64,000 nucleotides of DNA from Cherax quadricarinatus. Taxonomy: Eukaryota > Arthropoda > Malacostraca > Decapoda > Parastacidae. Location: positions 37,260,836 through 37,324,835 of the forward strand of contig NC_091298.1 in assembly GCF_038502225.1 (NCBI RefSeq), written 5' to 3'. This document shows, piece by piece, positions 61,226 to 64,000 of this stretch (position 1 is the stretch's first letter; the number at the start of each line of letters is the position of its first letter). Below the pieces are notes generated by a model. The model worked only from the letters and a program-made list of their open reading frames with translations, made no database searches and was not told where the DNA came from. A program made the position numbers and the translations under genes.

Positions 61226-62476
61226 CGACGGGCTAGTTTCTTGAGCGGAGTTGTGTGGATGGCTTTTAAAGTGTGTGACTGGATTTGCACTGATACATTT
61301 ATGCTTATCCTGAGTAGTGAGTGTGGTGTGGGTGGTGTTTTTACACATGTGTTCCCTTTATGTTGTGAAGATTTTGGATAGTACATGTACGTAATGTATT
61401 GGAGCACTACATCATTGTGTGTATATAAGGTGAATATAAAGTTTTTATGTGTGTGAGAATGACTGTTCGTTATTGTGAGAGTGCCTTCAAAGATGTTATA
61501 GAAAGCACATACTAAATGGTGTTACTAAGGTATGCCATATGACTGTATCGAATATGCTGTGATACAAAGTCCGGGGTTTCCCTTCTTGTTGGATGCATTC
61601 TGTAAGGCACAATTTCTGTATATCAGAAGGTTCGAAGTTTACATAGCTGTAATGAGTAATGTGGTACAGTTTTATATTATGCGAGATTGTATTTTTGTAC
61701 ATAAGGCCTAACATATAATGTTTCAGCGGCCTGGTTAAGATTATATAGTACATATCGTGTGACACTGTATGTGTAGGGTAGTGTTATATATTTTAAGTAC
61801 ACGCTGTTGTTTTCCCTTTGCTTTTTTAATGTTTAAAGTCACATATAAGAGTATATGTAAGGTAATATAAAAATGTATATTGATTTTGTGTAAATACGCA
61901 ATTTCAGATGACTTTGTTGGATCAGGTGTGCATATGAGTTCAAGTAGCGGTGTATATTATGTATTAATACTGCTATAGTGTATATAGTGTATGAAGAAGT
62001 CTTGGGTGGATTGCACCCGTGTTGAGATATAGAGTATATTATCCTTGTATGCAAGGCAAAGTTTTCATAATTGTTACTTAGAGCAAGCAGTATCCTGCGC
62101 TCTTATAGTATGTTTTGTTGGTATTTGATGAGGGGGGGAGGGGTACCTTTTTACTTCCAGAGCACATATGTACGACTTTATAAATGTACCTTTGGTGGGG
62201 GGGGGGATGTATAGGTTTTAATGGTATGTGGTGAGGTTTTTACCTTTAAGAATTGTTTTGTATATAAAACTTGGCATAAGATGTTTAAGTGTGCTGAAGT
62301 AGATTCTCTGGATGTGTTGTTGGTACACCTGTGTGAAGTTTCTTTTTCTTTTTTGATTGTGTATACGTGTGTTGTACTTGAATTTTGTTGTTACATGTTG
62401 ATTGGTTTCGTAACATGTTTGCTTACACGTATAATGTATACTGTATTTTAAATAAATAAAAAAAAAAAAAAAAAAA
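61226..62476 (+). mobile_element. 3' UTR and poly(A) end of the L1/Tx1-like LINE
   Basis: T- and G-rich non-coding sequence of about 1.25 kb with two long G runs (62121, 62197) ends with AAATAAATAAA at 62450 and a run of about 17 A to 62476. The poly(A) tail supports LINE-type retroposition and marks the 3' end. Whether all of it is one UTR is inference. Confidence 0.6.
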
Positions 62477-63704
62477 GTTAGTGACTTTACTGTTGCATTC
62501 ACTACTACACGTGATGCTGGATTAAGGAGCATTTGCATCTGGCGTGCTCTCTCGGCTGGAATTAGGTGATTCATTTTCACTGAAGGTCAGACAAAAAAAA
62601 AGAAAATAGTAACTTGAGTAATGGTGCAGAGATATTTAGCATCGATAATCACACTCTCTGACTGGAAATTAATACAAAAATACTAGAAAAACACATTTTA
62701 CTCGATGTTTGAGAAATGTGATCGGTTGATGTGGTAATAAGATGTTATACAATGTGATATTGAAATATAAAAAAGAATAAATTAAGGTTTCACAATTTTC
62801 ACATGCTTCTGGTGCACCAACAGTAGTAGGTTAGCAGTAGCTGCAGCAGCAGGAGGTTAGCAACAGCAGGAGGTTAGCAGCAGCAACAGCAGGTTAGGTC
62901 AGCAGCTGTAGTAGTAATATTGAGTACTATGCATCAGATACACTCTACTGTCTTGTTATGCACAAGAGGTCAATAAACCAAAAAAACTAATAAGTATAGG
63001 ACAAGTGTCTGTCGACAAGTGCCTCTGACAAATGTTATCCAGCACACACTGGCAAACACTTAACCGAACACACCTGTGTTCGCTTAGTTGTCGTTGCAAT
63101 AATTATAATGTAGTAACTGGTGTTGCAATCATAATGCTAAATATGTGATGTAAAGCAAGATGGTGTTTGTGTTGTGTTATTGATGTGCGTCCAGAGAAGC
63201 TGGATGTGGTGACAACATTAAATGTACCGAGTAATGGAATGATGAATTTTAGAATCTTTAAGAAATTAGCGTTTTCAGAAATGAGTAGCGAAAGACCTAT
63301 ATATAAACTGGAAATTTCACAAAAAATCTATGCCAGCCACAGGTTAGGTTAGGTAAGGTTCGTCAGGAGACAGGACAAGTATTTCCTGACGGGGGTCAGA
63401 TGATGGAGCTTTTGGTCATTTGACCGAGACCTTCCGCTGGCTTACCGGTCCACCCCTTTAAAAATTATGGTCATTTGTAACCATTAATACATAAGTTGCC
63501 AGCCACAGCTCTGAGAACGTAGCTACTGGGAGAACTACCACACAGGAGAGATACTGTGAGAATATATAATTATTGACCGGACAATTATAATTAATTTCTT
63601 TCCTTTCTTTGTGTAGTAAATTGAGCTCATAAGATGGTTGGTGTAAGTGCAAGAAGTACACTAAAATCCATTCATCATATAATAATAAAATAATAGTAAC
63701 ATCA

Positions 63705-63757
<53 letters not shown>

Positions 63758-64000
63758 GAAACTTCGATGAGCTGAGAATAATGATACTGAGCTTTGACGT
63801 GCTCTCGTTCATTACTATAAGCCAAGGGCAAGAAAAACATTCGTCTAATTATAATGATTTATATAATTTCCTTAGAAGTATACGTACAAGAAATGTATAT
63901 AACAAGATTTACATTTATAAGGAGAGATACAAATAAGAATGGTCATATAATTATACACAATAACACTGAACTCACAAGTGATGCATAACAACTTTTTTGC
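62477..64000. other. No recognisable gene; TAA microsatellite and a TTAGG-like edge
   Basis: CAG/GCAGCAG-type words lie at 62820-62910. A GGTTAGGTTAGGTAAGGTT stretch at 63342-63360 begins a ~110-bp block (to about 63455, GACCGAGACCTTCCGCTGGC) that I recall as a dispersed decapod repeat. A TAA microsatellite lies at 63705-63757. I see no supported gene. Confidence 0.5.

Overview
This window looks like repeat-dominated intergenic DNA from an arthropod, most likely a decapod crustacean such as a crayfish. That guess rests on the mixture of Penelope-like, CR1/L2-like, Jockey-like, RTE-like, BEL/Pao and Ty3/gypsy retroelements, on several short elements that I recall as very common in decapod genomes, and on long TA, GA and GT microsatellites. 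No database search was possible, so the organism call is inference. I found no convincing single-copy host gene: every protein-like stretch I could recognise belongs to a transposable element, and almost all are broken by stops or frameshifts.

Layout. 1-5.3 kb: a decayed CR1/L2-like LINE on the minus strand, split by two younger insertions, each with target-site duplications (TSDs): a 950-bp element carrying three hammerhead-ribozyme sequences, and a short SINE. 6.35-11.94 kb: a Ty3/gypsy-type LTR retrotransposon with a perfect 5-bp TSD, gag, protease and integrase, but no reverse transcriptase. 12-19 kb: SINE copies, head-to-head tRNA-like sequences, a LINE RNase H/zinc-knuckle tail, a 26-bp minisatellite and a GA tract. 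19.5-20.8 kb: a dead Tc1-like transposon with a TA TSD. 21-22 kb: a 35-bp minisatellite ending beside another hammerhead-like motif. 23.1-26.4 kb: a Penelope-like element (PLE) with RT and GIY-YIG domains facing an inverted partial copy. 26.4-30.3 kb: five copies of a 388-bp TIR element separated by TA, GT or CA microsatellites, one split by a LINE. 31.7-36.2 kb: a second degenerate hammerhead-derived palindrome and a second inverted PLE pair. 36.8-41.5 kb: a Jockey-like LINE followed directly by an RTE-like LINE tail. 42-45.4 kb: tRNA-derived SINEs, a small PLE fragment and a LINE tail with an intact 391-codon frame. 45.7-49 kb: BEL/Pao remains with two tandem LTRs. 50.7-55.4 kb: SINE and LINE fragments, a 2A-like LINE start, and 25-, 40- and 33-bp minisatellites. 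55.9-62.5 kb: the most complete CR1/L2-like LINE, cut by a dispersed repeat, then an L1/Tx1-like LINE tail with a poly(A) end.

The elements interact mainly by nesting. LINEs host SINEs and ribozyme elements, a TIR element hosts a LINE, and PLEs and ribozyme repeats recur as inverted pairs. The most interesting signal is the hammerhead family at 2.3-3.3, 21.9, 23.2 and 31.7-31.9 kb. It resembles the ribozymes known from Penelope-like elements and retrozymes. All the better copies share two traits: a zero-loop palindromic stem III and one extra nucleotide before stem II.
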